From Chlorocebus sabaeus (lineage: Eukaryota; Chordata; Mammalia; Primates; Cercopithecidae): a stretch of 64,000 nt of DNA. Below are positions 49,301-61,530 of this stretch, one piece after another. Positions within the stretch are counted from its first letter, which is position 1, and each line of letters opens with the position of its first letter. The notes beneath the pieces were generated by a model, which was not told the DNA's origin, did no database searches, and worked only from the letters and a program-made list of their open reading frames with translations. The translations under genes and the position numbers were made by a program. The DNA is taken from assembly GCF_047675955.1 (NCBI RefSeq), contig NC_132916.1:70983481-71047480 (forward strand). The letters are read 5' to 3'.

Positions 49301-52300
49301 GTAACTCTGTGAGATGAATTAACAGAACCCAGAGCAGTTTCTCAGAAAGCTTCTTTCCAGTTTTGAACGGAAGTTAATTCCTTTTTCAACATAGACCTCT
49401 ATGGGCTTCCAAATATGCCTTTGCCAATTCCACAAGAACAGCCTTAGCGAAAGGCTTCTTGAAGGGAAAGATGTAACTCTGTCAGATGAATTAACAGAAC
49501 ATAGAGCAGTTTCTCAGAAAGCTTCTTTCCAGTTTTGAACGGAAGATATTTCCTTTTTCACCATAGCCCTCCATAGGCTCCCCAATATCACTTTGCCAAT
49601 TCCACAAGAACAACCTTAGCTAAAGGCTTCTAGAAGGGAAAATGTAACTCTGTGAGATGAAATAACAGAACACACAGCATTTTCAAAGAAAGCTTCTTTC
49701 CAGTTTTGAACGGAAGATATTTCCTTTTTCACCATAGCCCTCAATGGGCTTCCAAATATCACTTTTCCAATTCCACAAGAACAGCCTTAGCGAAAGGCTT
49801 CTTGAAGGGTAAGATGTAACTCTGTGAGATGAATTAACAGAACACATAGGAGTTTCTCAGAAAGCTTCTTTCCGTTTTGAACGGAAGATATTTCCTTTTT
49901 CACCATATCCCTCTATGGGCTTCCAAATATCCCTTTGCCAATTCCACAAGAACAGACTTAGAGAAAGGCTTCTTGAAGAGAAAGATGTAACTCTGTGAGA
50001 TGAATTAACAGACCACAGAGCAGTTTCTCAGAAAGCTTCTTTCCAGTTTTGAACGGAAGATATTTCCTTTTTCACCATAGCCCTCTATGGGTTTCCAAAT
50101 ATCGCTTTGCCAATTCCAGAAGAACAGCCTTAGCGAAAGGCTTCTTGAAGGGAAAGATGTAACTCTGTGAGATGAATTAACAGAACACAGAGCAGTTTCT
50201 CCGAAAGCTTCTTTCCAGTTTGAGCGGAAGATATTTCCTATTTCACCATAGCCCTCTATGGGCTTCCAAATATCACTTTGCCAATTCCACAAGAACAGCC
50301 TTAGCGAAAGGCTTCTTGAAGGGAAAGATGTAACTCTGTGAGATGAATTAACAGAACACAGAGCAGTTTCTCAGAAAGCTTCTTTCCAGTTTTGAACGGA
50401 AGATATTTCCTTTTTCACCATAGCCCTCTATGGGCTTCCAAATATCCCTTTGCCAATTCCACAAAAACAGCCTTAGCGAAAGGTTTCTAGAAGGGAAAAT
50501 GTAACTCTGTGAGATGAATTAACAGAACACAGAGCAGTTTCTCAGAAAGCATCTTTCCAGTTTTGAACGGAAGATATTTCCTTTTTCACCATAGCTCTCA
50601 ATGGGCTTCCAAATATCACTTTTCCAATTCCACAAGAACAGCCTTAGCGAAAGGCTTCTAGAAGGGAAAATGTAACTCTGTGAGATGAATTAACAGAACA
50701 CAGAGCAGTTTCTGAGAAAGCTTCTTTCCAGTTTTGAAGTTAAGATATTTCCTTTTTCACCATCGCCCTCTATGGGCTTCCAAATATCCCTTTGCCAATT
50801 CCACAAGAACAGCCTTAGCGAAAGGAATTTTGAAGGGAAAGATGTAACTCTGTTAGATGAATTAACAGAACACAGAGCAGTTTCTCAGAAAGCTTCTTTC
50901 CAATTTTGAATGGAAGTTATTTCCTTTTACAACATAGCACTCTATGGGCTTCCAAATATCCCTTTGCCAATTCCACAAGGAGATCCTTAGCGAAAGGCTT
51001 CTTGAAGGGAAAGATGTAAGTCTGTGAGATGTATTAACAGAACACAGAGCAGTTTCTCAGAAAGCTTCTTTCCAGTTTTGAACGGAAGATATTTCCTTTT
51101 TCACCATAGCCCTCTATGGGCTTCCAAAAATGCCTTTGCCAATTCCACAAGAACAGCCTTAGCGAAAGACTTCTTCAAGGGAAAGATGTAACTCTCTGAG
51201 GTGAATTAACAGAACACAGAGCAGTTTCTCAGAAAGCTTCTTTCCAATTTTGAACGGAAGATGTTTCCTTTTTCACAATTGCCCTCTATGGTCTTCCAAT
51301 TATCCCTTTGCCAACTCCAAAAGAACAGCCTTAGCGAAAGGCTTCTTGAAGGGAAAGATGTAACTCTGTGAGATGAATTAACAGAACACAGAGGAGTTTC
51401 TCAGAAAGCTTCTTTCCAGTTATGAACGGAAGATATTTCCTTTTTCACCATAGCCCTCTATGGGCTTCCAATTATCCCTTTGCCAATTCCACAAGAACAG
51501 TCTTAGGGAAAGGCTTCTTGAAGGGAAAGATGTAACTCTATGAGATGAATTAACAGAACACAGAGCAGTTTCCCAGAAAGCTTCTTTCCAGTTTTGAACG
51601 GAAGATATTTCCTTTTTCACCCTAGCCCTCTATGGGATTCCAAATATTACTTTGCTAATTCCACAAGAACAGACATAACGAAAGGCTTCTTGAAGGGAAA
51701 GATGTAACTCTGTGAGATGAATTAGCAGAACACAGAGCAGTTTCTCAGAAAGCTTCTTTCCAGTTTTGAACGGAAGATATTTCCTTTTTCACCATAGCCC
51801 TCTATGGGCTTCCAAATATCCCTTTGCCAATTCCACAAGAAGATCCTTAGCGAAAGGCTTCTTGAAGGGAAAGATGTAACTCTGTGAGATGAATTAACAG
51901 AACACAGAGCAGTTTCTCAGAAATCTTCTTTACAGTTTTGAACGGAAGATATTTCCTATTTAACCGTAGCCCTCGATGGGCTTCCAAATATCCCCTTGTC
52001 AATTCCACAAGAATAGCCTTAGCGAAAGGCTTCTTGAAGGGATAGATGTAACTCTGAGAGATGAATTAACAGAACACAGAGCAGTTTCTCAGAAAGCTTC
52101 TTTCCAGTTTTGAACGGAAGATATTTCCTTTTTCACCATAGCCCTCTCAGGGCTTCCAAATATCCCTTTGCCAATTCTACAAGAAGAGACTTAGCGAAAG
52201 ACTTCTTGAAGGGAAAGATGTAACACTGTGAGATGAATTAACAGAACACAGAGCAGTTTCTCAGAATGCTTCTTTCCAGTTTTGAACGGAAGATAATTCC

Positions 52301-53628
52301 TTTTTCACCATAGACCTCTATGGGTTTCCAATTATGCCTTTGCCAATTCCACAAGAACAGTCTTAGCGAAAGGCTTCTTGAAGGGAAAGATGTAACTCTG
52401 TGAGATGAATTAACAGAACACATAGCAGTTTCCCAGAAAGCTTCTTTTCAGTTTTGAACGGAAGATATTTCCTTTTTCACCATAGCCCTCTACGGGCTTC
52501 CAAATATGACTTTGCTAATTCCACAAGAACAGCCTTAACGAAAGGCTTCTTGAAGGGAAAGATGTAACTCTGTGAGATGAATTAACAGAACACAGAGCAG
52601 TTTCTCAGAAAGCTTCTTTCCAGTTTTGAACGGAATATATTTCCATTTTCACCATAGCCCTCTAAGGGCTTCCTAATATCCCTTTGCCAATTCCACAAGA
52701 ACAGCCTTAACGAAAGACTTCTTGAAGGGAAAGATGTAACTCTGTGAAATGAATTCACAGAACACAGAGCAGTTTCTCAGAAAGCTTCTTTCCAGTTTTG
52801 AACGGAAGATATTTCCTTTTCACCATAGCCCTCTATGGGCTTCCCAATATCACTTTGCCAATTCCACAAGAACAGCCTTAGCGAAAGGCTTCCAGAAGGG
52901 AAAATGTATCTCTGTGAGATGAAGTAACAGAACACAGAGCAGTTTCTCAGAAAGCTTCTTTCCAGTTTTGAACGGAAGATATTTCCTTTTTCACCATAGC
53001 CCTCAAAGGGCTTCCAAATATCACTTTGCCAATTCCACAAGAACAGCCTTAGCGAAAGGCTTTTTGAAGGGAAAGATGTAACTCTGTTAGATGAATTAAC
53101 AGAACACAGAGCAGTTTCTAAGAAAGTTTCTTTCCAATTTTGAATGGAAGATATTTCCTTTTACACCATAGCACTCTATGGGCTTCCAAATATCCCTTTG
53201 CCAATTCCACAAGAAGATATTTAGCGAAAGGATTCTAGAAGGGAAAGATGTAAGTCTGTGAGATGAATTAACAGAACACAGAGCAGTTTCTCAGAAAGCT
53301 TCTTTCCAGTTTTGAACGGAAGATATTTCCTTTTTCTCCATAGCCCTCTATGGGTTTCCAAATATCGCTTTGCCAATTCCACAAGAACAGCCTTAGCGAA
53401 AGGCTACTTGAAGGGAAAATGTAACACTGTGAGATGAATTAACAGAACACAGAGCAGTTTCTCAGAAAGCTTCTTTCCAGTTTGAGCGGAAGATATTTCC
53501 TATTTCACCATAGCCCTCTATGGGCTTCCAAATATCACTTTGCCAATTCCACAAGAACAGCCTTAGCGAAAGGCTTCTTGAAGGGAAAGATGTAACTCGG
53601 TGAGATGAATTAAAAGAACACAGAGCAA
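43325..53628. repeat. Right-hand higher-order repeat, copy 1 (10304 bp, 60 monomers)
   Basis: It is followed directly by a second copy at offset 10304 bp. The match is continuous from 43325 to about 48195 and resumes, at offset 7902 bp, from about 50890 to 53628. Markers are GATGTTACC (43534), CTCGATGGCCTCC, GAAGGATG, GAATATATTT, GACGGGGAAG, ACAGAAACAGAG, TAATCGAACAC and CTTGGAGGG. The extra 2402 bp relative to the next copy is about 14 monomers of internal duplication (see 48196-50890). A few substitutions separate the copies, for example TCAATTTTCC (44951) versus TCACTTTTCC, and AGAGCAACC (44112) versus AGAGCAGCC. Confidence 0.87.
48196..50890. repeat. Internal expansion of copy 1
   Basis: 48200-48480 repeats about 45280-45560 (offset 2920 bp, marker TATGTGCTTGCAAATATCC). 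48480-49310 repeats 46247-47077 (offset 2233 bp, 13 monomers; markers TTTCGAAC, CACCGTGGCCC, CCAGCTTGAGCGG, GAATCAACAGAACGCAG). 49315-49530 jumps to the AACCCAGAGCAG/TTAATTCC monomer of 47.95 kb. The rest (49560-50890) holds a CCATAGCCCTCCATAGG monomer, an ACACAGCATTTTCAAAG monomer and others seen in the left blocks. All is satellite. Confidence 0.78.
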
Positions 53629-56600
53629 TTTCTCAGAAAGCTTCTTTCCAGTTTTGAACGGAAGATATTTCCTTTTTCACCATAGCCCTCTATGGGCTTC
53701 CAAAAATGCCTTTGCCAATTCCACAAGAACAGCCTTAGCGAAAGGCTTCTTCAAGGGAAAGATGTAACTCTGTGAGATGAATTAACAGAACACAGAGCAG
53801 TTTCTCAGAAAGCTTCTTTCCAGTTTTGAACGGAAGATGTTACCTTTTTCACAATTGCCCTCTATGGTCTTCCAAATATCCCTTTGACAATTCCACAAGA
53901 ACAGACTTAGCGAAAGGCTTCTTGAAGGGAAAGATGTAACTCTGTGAGATGAATTTACAGAACACAGAAGAGTTTCTCAGAAAGCTTCTTTACAGTTTTG
54001 AACGGAAGATATTTCCTATTTCACCATAGCCCTCGATGGCCTCCCAAATATCCCCTTGTCAATTCCACAAGAATAGCCTTAGCGAATGGCTTCTTGAAGG
54101 GAAAGATGTAACTCTGTCAGATGAATTAACAGAACATAGAGCAGTTTCTCAGAAAGCTTCTTTCCAGTTTTGAACGGAAAATATTTCCTTTTTCACCATA
54201 GCCCTCAATGGGCTTCCAAATATCACTTTGCTAATTCCACAAGAACAGCCTTAACGAAAGGCTTCTTGAAGGGAAGGATGTAACTCTGTGAGATGAATTA
54301 ACAGAACACAGAGCAGTTTCTCAGAAAGCTTCTTTCCAGTTTTGAACGGAATATATTTCCTTTTTCACCATAGCCCTCTATGGGCTTCTAAATATCCCTT
54401 TGCCAATTCCACAAGAGCAGCCTTAACGAAAGACTTCTTGACGGGGAAGATGTAACTCTGTGAGATGAATTAACAGAACACAGAGAAGTTTCTCAGAAAG
54501 CTTCTTTCCAGTTTTGAACGGAAGATATTTCCTTTTTCACCATAGCCCTCTATGGGCTTCCAAATATCACTTTGCCAATTCCACAAGAACAGCCTTAGCG
54601 AAAGGCTCCTTGAAGGGAAAGATGTAACTCTGTGACATGAATTAACAGAAACAGAGCAGTTTCTCAGAAAGCTTCTTTCCAGTTTTGAACGGAAGATATT
54701 TCCTTTTTCACCATAGCCCTCTAGGGGCTTCCAAATATCCCTTGCCAATTCTACAATAACAGACTTAGCGAAAGACTTCTTGAAGGGAAAGATGTAACTC
54801 TGTGAGGTGAATTAAGAGAACACAGAGCAGTTTCTCAGAAAGCTTCTTTCCAGTTTTGAACGGAAGATAATTCCTTTTTCACCATAGACCTCTATGGGCT
54901 TCCAAATATGCCTTTGCCAATTCCACAAGAACAGCCTTAGCGAAAGGCTTCTTGAAGGGAAAGATGTAACTCTGTGGGATGAATTAATCGAACACAGAGC
55001 AGTTTCTCAGAAAGCTTCTTTCCAGTTTTGAACGGAAGATATTTCCTTTTTCACCATAGCCCTCTATGGGCTTCCAAATATCCCTTTGCCAATTCCACAA
55101 GAACAGTCTTAGGGAAAGGCTTCTTGAAGGGAAAGATGTAACTCTGTGAGATGAATTAACAGAACACAGAGCAGTTTCTCAGAAAGCTTCTTTCCAGTTT
55201 TGAACGGAAGATATTTCCTTTTTCACCATAGCCCTGTATGGGCTTCCAAATATCACTTTTCCAATTCCACAAGAACAGCCTTAGCGAAAGGCTTCTTGAA
55301 GGGAAAGATGTAACTCTCTGAGATGAATTAACAGAACACAGAGCAGTTTCTCCGAAAGCTTCTTTCCAGTTTTGAACGGAAGATATTTCCTTTTTCACCA
55401 TAGCCCTCTATGGGTTTCCAAATATCGCTTTGCCAATTCCACAAGAACAGCCTTAGCGAAAGGCTTCTTGAAGGGAAAGATGTAACTCTGTGAGATGAAT
55501 TAACAGAACACAGAGCAGTTTCTCAGAAAGCTTATTTCCAGTTTTGAACGGAATATATTTCCTTTTTCACCATAGCCCTCTATGGGCTTCCAAATATCCC
55601 TTTGCCAATTCCACAAGAGCAGCCTTAACGAAAGACTTCTTGAAGGGAAAGATGTAACTCTGTGAGATGAATTAACAGAACACAGAGCAGTTTCTCAGAA
55701 AGCTTCTTTCCAGTTTTGAACGGAAGATATTTCCTTTTTCACCATAGCCCTCTATGTGCTTGCAAATATCCCTTTGCCAATTACACAAGAACAACCTTAG
55801 CGAAAGGCTTCTTCAAGGGAAAGATGTAACGCCGTGAGATAAATTAACAGAAAACAGAGCAGTTTCTCAGAAAGCTTCTTTCCAATTTTGAACGGAAGAT
55901 ATTTCCTTTTTCACCATAGCCCTCTATGGGCTTCCAAATATCCCTTTGCCAATTCCACAAGAACAGCCTTAGCGAAAGGCTTCTTGGAGGGAAAGATGTA
56001 ACTCTGTGAGATGAATTAACAGAATACAGAGCAGTTTCTCAGAAAGCTTCTTTCCAGTTTTGAACGGAAGATATTTCCTTTTTCACCATAGCCCTGTATG
56101 GGCTTCCAAATATCCCTTTGCCAATTCCACAAGAAGATCCTTAGCGAAAGGCTTCTTCAAGGGAAAGAGGTAACTCTGTGAGATGAATTAACAGAACACA
56201 GAGTAGTTTCTCAGAAAGCTTCTTTCCAGCTTGAGCGGAAGATATTTCCTATTTCACCATATCCCTCTATGGGTTTCCAAATATCACTTTGCCAATTCCA
56301 CAAGAACAGCCTTAGCGAAAGGCTTCTTGAAGGAAAAGATGTAACTCTGTGAGATGAATTAAGAGAACACAGAGCAATTTCTCAGAAAGCTTTTTTCCAG
56401 TTTTGAACGGAAGATATTTCCTTTTTCACCGTAGCCCTCTATGGGCTTCCAAATATCACTTTGCCAATTCCACAAGATCAGTCTTAGCGAAAGGCTTCTT
56501 GAGGGGAAAGATGTAACTCTGTGAGATGAATTAACAGAACACAGAGCAGTTTCTCATAAAGCTTCTTTCCAGTTTCGAACGGAAGATATTTCCTTTTTCA

Positions 56601-59600
56601 CCATAGCCCTGTATGGGCTTCCCAATATCCCTTTGTCAATTCCACAAGAACAGCCTTAGCGAAAGGCTTCTTGAAGGGATAGATGTAACTCTGTGAGATG
56701 AATTAACAGAACACAGAGCAGTTTCTCAGAAAGCTTCTTTCCAGTTTTGAACGGAAGATATTTCCTTTTTCACCGTGGCCCTCTATGGGCTTCCAAATAT
56801 CCCTTTGCCAATTCCACAAGAACAGCCTTAGCGAAAGGCTTCTTGAAGGGAAAGATGTAACTCTGTGAGATGAATTAACAGAACACAGAGCAGTTTCTCA
56901 GAAAGCTTCTTTTCAGTTTTGAACGGAAGATATTTCCTTTTTCACCATAGCCCTCTATGGGCTTCCTAATATCCCTTTGTCAATTCCAGAAGAACAGCCT
57001 TAGCGAAAGGCTTCTTGAAGGGAAAGATGTAACTCTGTGAGATGAATTAACAGAACACAGAGCAGTTTCTCAGAAAGCTTCTTTCCAGCTTGAGCGGAAG
57101 ATATTTCCTATTTCACCATAGCCCTCTATGGGCTTCCAAATATCACTTTGCCAATTCCACAAGAACAGCCTTAGCGAAAGGCTTCTTGAAGGGAAAGATG
57201 TAACTCTGTGAGATGAATCAACAGAACGCAGAGCAGTTTCTCAGAAAGCTTCTTTCCAATTTTGAATGGAAGATATTTCCTTTTACACCGTAGCCCTCTA
57301 CGGGCTTCCAAATACCCCTTTGCCAATTCCAGAAGAAGATCCTTACCGAAAGACTTCTTGAAGGGAAAGATGTAACTCTGTGAGATGAATTAACAGAACA
57401 CAGAGCAGTTTCTCAGAAAGCTTCTTTCCAGTTTTGAACGGAAGATATTTACTTTTTCACCATAGCCCTCTATGGGCTTCCAAATATCACTTTGCCAATT
57501 CCACAAGAACAGCCTTAGCGAAAGGCTTCTAGAAGGGAAAATGTAACTCTGTGAGATGAATTAACAGAACACAGAGCAGTTTCTCAGAAAGCATCTTTCC
57601 AGTTTTGAACGGAAGATATTTCCTTTTTCACCATAGCTCTCAATGGGCTTCCAAATATCACTTTTCCAATACCACAAGAACAGCCTTAGCGAAAGGCTTC
57701 TAGAAGGGAAAATGTAACTCTGTGAGATGAATTAACAGTACACAGAGCAGTTTCTCAGAAAGCTTCTTTCCAGTTTTGAAGGGAAGATATTTCCTTTTTC
57801 ACCATCGCCCTCTATGGGCTTCCAAATATCCCTTTGCCATTTCCACAAGAACAGCCTTAGCGAAAGGCTTCTTGAAGGGAAAGATGTAACTCTGTGAGAT
57901 GAATTTACAGAACACAGAACAGTTTCTCAGAAAGCTTCTATACAGTTTTGAACGGAAGATATTTCCTATTTCACCATAGCCCTCGATGGGCTCCCAAATA
58001 TCCCCTTGTCAATTCCACAAGAATAGCCTTAGCGAAAGGCTTCTTGAAGGGAAAGATGTAACTCTGTGAGATGAATTAACAGAACACAGAGCAGTTTCTC
58101 AGAAAGCTTCTTTCCAGTTTTGAACGGAAGATATTTCCTTTTTCACCATAGCCCTCTATGGACTTACAAATATCACTTTGCCAATTCCACAAGAACAGCC
58201 TTAGGGAAAGACTTCTTGAAGGGAAAGATGTAACTCTGTGAGATGAATTAACAGAACCCAGAGCAGTTTCTCAGAAAGATTCTTTCCAGTTTTGAACGGA
58301 AGTTAATTCCTTTTTCAACATAGACCTCTATGGGCTTCCAAATATGCCTTTGCCAATTCCACAAGAACAGCCTTACCGAAAGGCTTCTTGAAGGGAAAGA
58401 TGTAACTCTGTCAGATGAATTAACAGAACATAGAGCAGTTTGTCAGAAAGCTTCTTTCCATTTTTGAACGGAAGATATTTCCTTTTTCACGATAGCCCTC
58501 TATGGGCTTCAAAATATCACTTTGATAATTCCACAAGAACAGCCTTAATGAAAGGCTTCTTGAAGGGAAGGATGTAACTCTGTGAGATGAATTAACAGAA
58601 CACAGAGCAGTTTCTCAGAAAGCTTCTTTCCAGTTTTGAACGGAATATATTTCCTTTTTCACCATAGCCCTCTATGGGCTTCCAAATATCCCTTTGTCAA
58701 TTCCACAAGAACAGTCTTAGGGAAAGGCTTCTTGAAGGGAAAGATGTAACTCTGTGAGATGAATTAACAGAACACAGAGCAGTTTCTCAGAAAGTTTCTT
58801 TCCAGTTTTGAACGGAAGATATTTCCTTTTACAACATAGCACTCTATGGGCTTCCAAATATCCCTTTGCCAATTCCACAAGGAGATCCTTAGCGAAAGGC
58901 TTTTTGAAGGGAAAGATGTAAGTCTGTGAGATGTATTAACAGAACACAGAGCAGTTTCTCAGAAAGCTTCTTTCCAGTTTTGAACGGAAGATATTTCCTT
59001 TTTCACCATAGCCCTCTATGGGCTTCCAAAAATGCCTTTGCCAATTCCACAAGAACAGCCTTAGCGAAAGACTTCTTCAAGGGAAAGATGTAACTCTCTG
59101 AGATGAATTAACAGAACACAGAGCAGTTTCTCAGAAAGCTTCTTTCCAATTTTGAACGGAAGATGTTTCCTTTTTCACAATTGCCCTCTATGGTCTTCCA
59201 ATTATCCCTTTGCCAATTCCAAAAGAACAGCCTTAGCGAAAGGCTTCTTGAAGGGAAAGATGTAACTCTGTGAGATGAATAAACAGAACACAGAGGAGTT
59301 TCTCAGAAAGCTTCTTTCCAGTTTTGAACGGAAGATATTTCCTTTTTCACCATAGCCCTCTATGGGCTTCCAATTATCCCTTTGCCAATTCCACAAGAAC
59401 AGTCTTAGGGAAAGGCTTCTTGAAGGGAAAGATGTAACTCTATGAGATGAATTAACAGAACACAGAGCAGTTTCCCAGAAAGCTTCTTTCCAGTTTTGAA
59501 CGGAAGATATTTCCTTTTTCACCATAGCCCTCTATGGGATTCCAAATATTTCTTTGCTAATTCCACAAGAACAGACATAACGAAAGGCTTCTTGAAGGGA

Positions 59601-61530
59601 AAGATGTAACTCTGTGAGATGAATTAGCAGAACACAGAGCAGTTTCTCAGAAAGCTTCTTTACAGTTTTGAACGGAAGATATTTCGTTTTTCACCATAGC
59701 CCTCTATGGGCTTCCAAATATCCCTTTGCCAATTCCACAAGAAGATCCTTAGCGAAAGGCTTCTTGAAGGGAAAGATGTAACCCTGTGAGATGAATTAAC
59801 AGAACACAGAGCAGTTTCTCAGAAATCTTCTTTACAGTTTTGAACGGAAGATATTTCCTATTTAACCGTAGCCCTCGATGGGCTTCCAAATATCCCCTTG
59901 TCAATTCCACAAGAATAGCCTTAGCGAAAGGCTTCTTGAAGGGATAGATGTAACTCTGTGAGATGAATTAACAGAACACAGAGCAGTTTCTCAGAAAGCT
60001 TCTTTCCAGTTTTGAACGGAAGATATTTCCTTTTTCACCATAGCCCTCTCAGGGCTTCCAAATATCCCTTTGCCAATTCTACAAGAAGAGACTTAGCGAA
60101 AGACTTCTTGAAGGGAAAGATGTAACTCTGTGAGATGAATTAACAGAACACAGAGCAGTTTCTCAGAATGCTTCTTTCCAGTTTTGAACGGAAGATAATT
60201 CCTTTTTCACCATAGACCTCTATGGGTTTCCAATTATGCCTTTGCCAATTCCACAAGAACAGTCTTAGCGAAAGGCTTCTTGAAGGGAAAGATGTAACTC
60301 TGTGAGATGAATTAACAGAACACATAGCAGTTTCCCAGAAAGCTTCTTTTCAGTTTTGAACGGAAGATATTTCCTTTTTCACCATAGCCCTCTACGGGCT
60401 TCCAAATATGACTTTGCTAATTCCACAAGAACAGCCTTAACGAAAGGCTTCTTGAAGGGAAAGATGTAACTCTGTGAGATGAATTAACAGAACACAGAGC
60501 AGTTTCTCAGAAAGCTTCTTTCCAGTTTTGAACGGAATATATTTCCATTTTCACCATAGCCCTCTAAGGGCTTCCTAATATCCCTTTGCCAATTCCACAA
60601 GAACAGCCTTAACGAAAGACTTCTTGAAGGGAAAGATGTAACTCTGTGAAATGAATTCACAGAACACAGAGCAGTTTCTCAGAAAGCTTCTTTCCAGTTT
60701 TGAACGGAAGATATTTCCTTTTCACCATAGCCCTCTATGGACTTCCCAATATCACTTTGCCAATTCCACAAGAACAGCCTTAGCGAAAGGCTTCTAGAAG
60801 GGAAAATTTATCTCTGTGAGATGAAGTAACAGAACACAGAGCAGTTTCTCAGAAAGCTTCTTTCCAGTTTTGAACGGAAGATATTTCCTTTTTCACCATA
60901 GCCCTCAATGGGCTTCCAAATATCACTTTGCCAATTCCACAAGAACAGCCTTAGCGAAAGGCTTTTTGAAGGGAAAGATGTAACTCTGTTAGATGAATTA
61001 ACAGAACACAGAGCAGTTTCTAAGAAAGTTTCTTTCCAATTTTGAATGGAAGATATTTCCTTTTACACCATAGCACTCTATGGGCTTCCAAATATCCCTT
61101 TGCCAATTCCACAAGAAGATATTTAGCGAAAGGATTCTAGAAGGGAAAGATGTAAGTCTGTGAGATGAATTAACAGAACACAGAGCAGTTTCTCAGAAAG
61201 CTTCTTTCCAGTTTTGAACGGAAGATATTTCCTTTTTCTCCATAGCCCTCTATGGGTTTCCAAATATCGCTTTGCCAATTCCACAAGAACAGCCTTAGCG
61301 AAAGGCTACTTGAAGGGAAAATGTAACACTGTGAGATGAATTAACAGAACACAGAGCAGTTTCTCAGAAAGCTTCTTTCCAGTTTGAGCGGAAGATATTT
61401 CCTATTTCACCAAAGCCCTCTATGGGCTTCCAAATATCACTTTGCCAATTCCACAAGAACAGCCTTAGCGAAAGGCTTCTTGAAGGGAAAGATGTAACTC
61501 GGTGAGATGAATTAAAAGAACACAGAGCAA
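53629..61530. repeat. Right-hand higher-order repeat, copy 2 (7902 bp, 46 monomers)
   Basis: It begins at the AAAAGAACACAGAGCAATTTC monomer and is followed by a third copy at offset 7902 bp. 58499-58842 holds two monomers (ATAATTCC/TTAATG/GAAGGATG, then GAATATATTT) that copy 1 lacks at this place; copy 1 has a fused unit there. Confidence 0.87.

Noticed and set aside
52801..52830. TTTCC run with a one-base deletion (CCTTTTCACC) as a possible new element
   Set aside because: It is a one-base length change in the T tract of the pJ-alpha box, copied at about 60717 in the next higher-order copy. No new motif arises.
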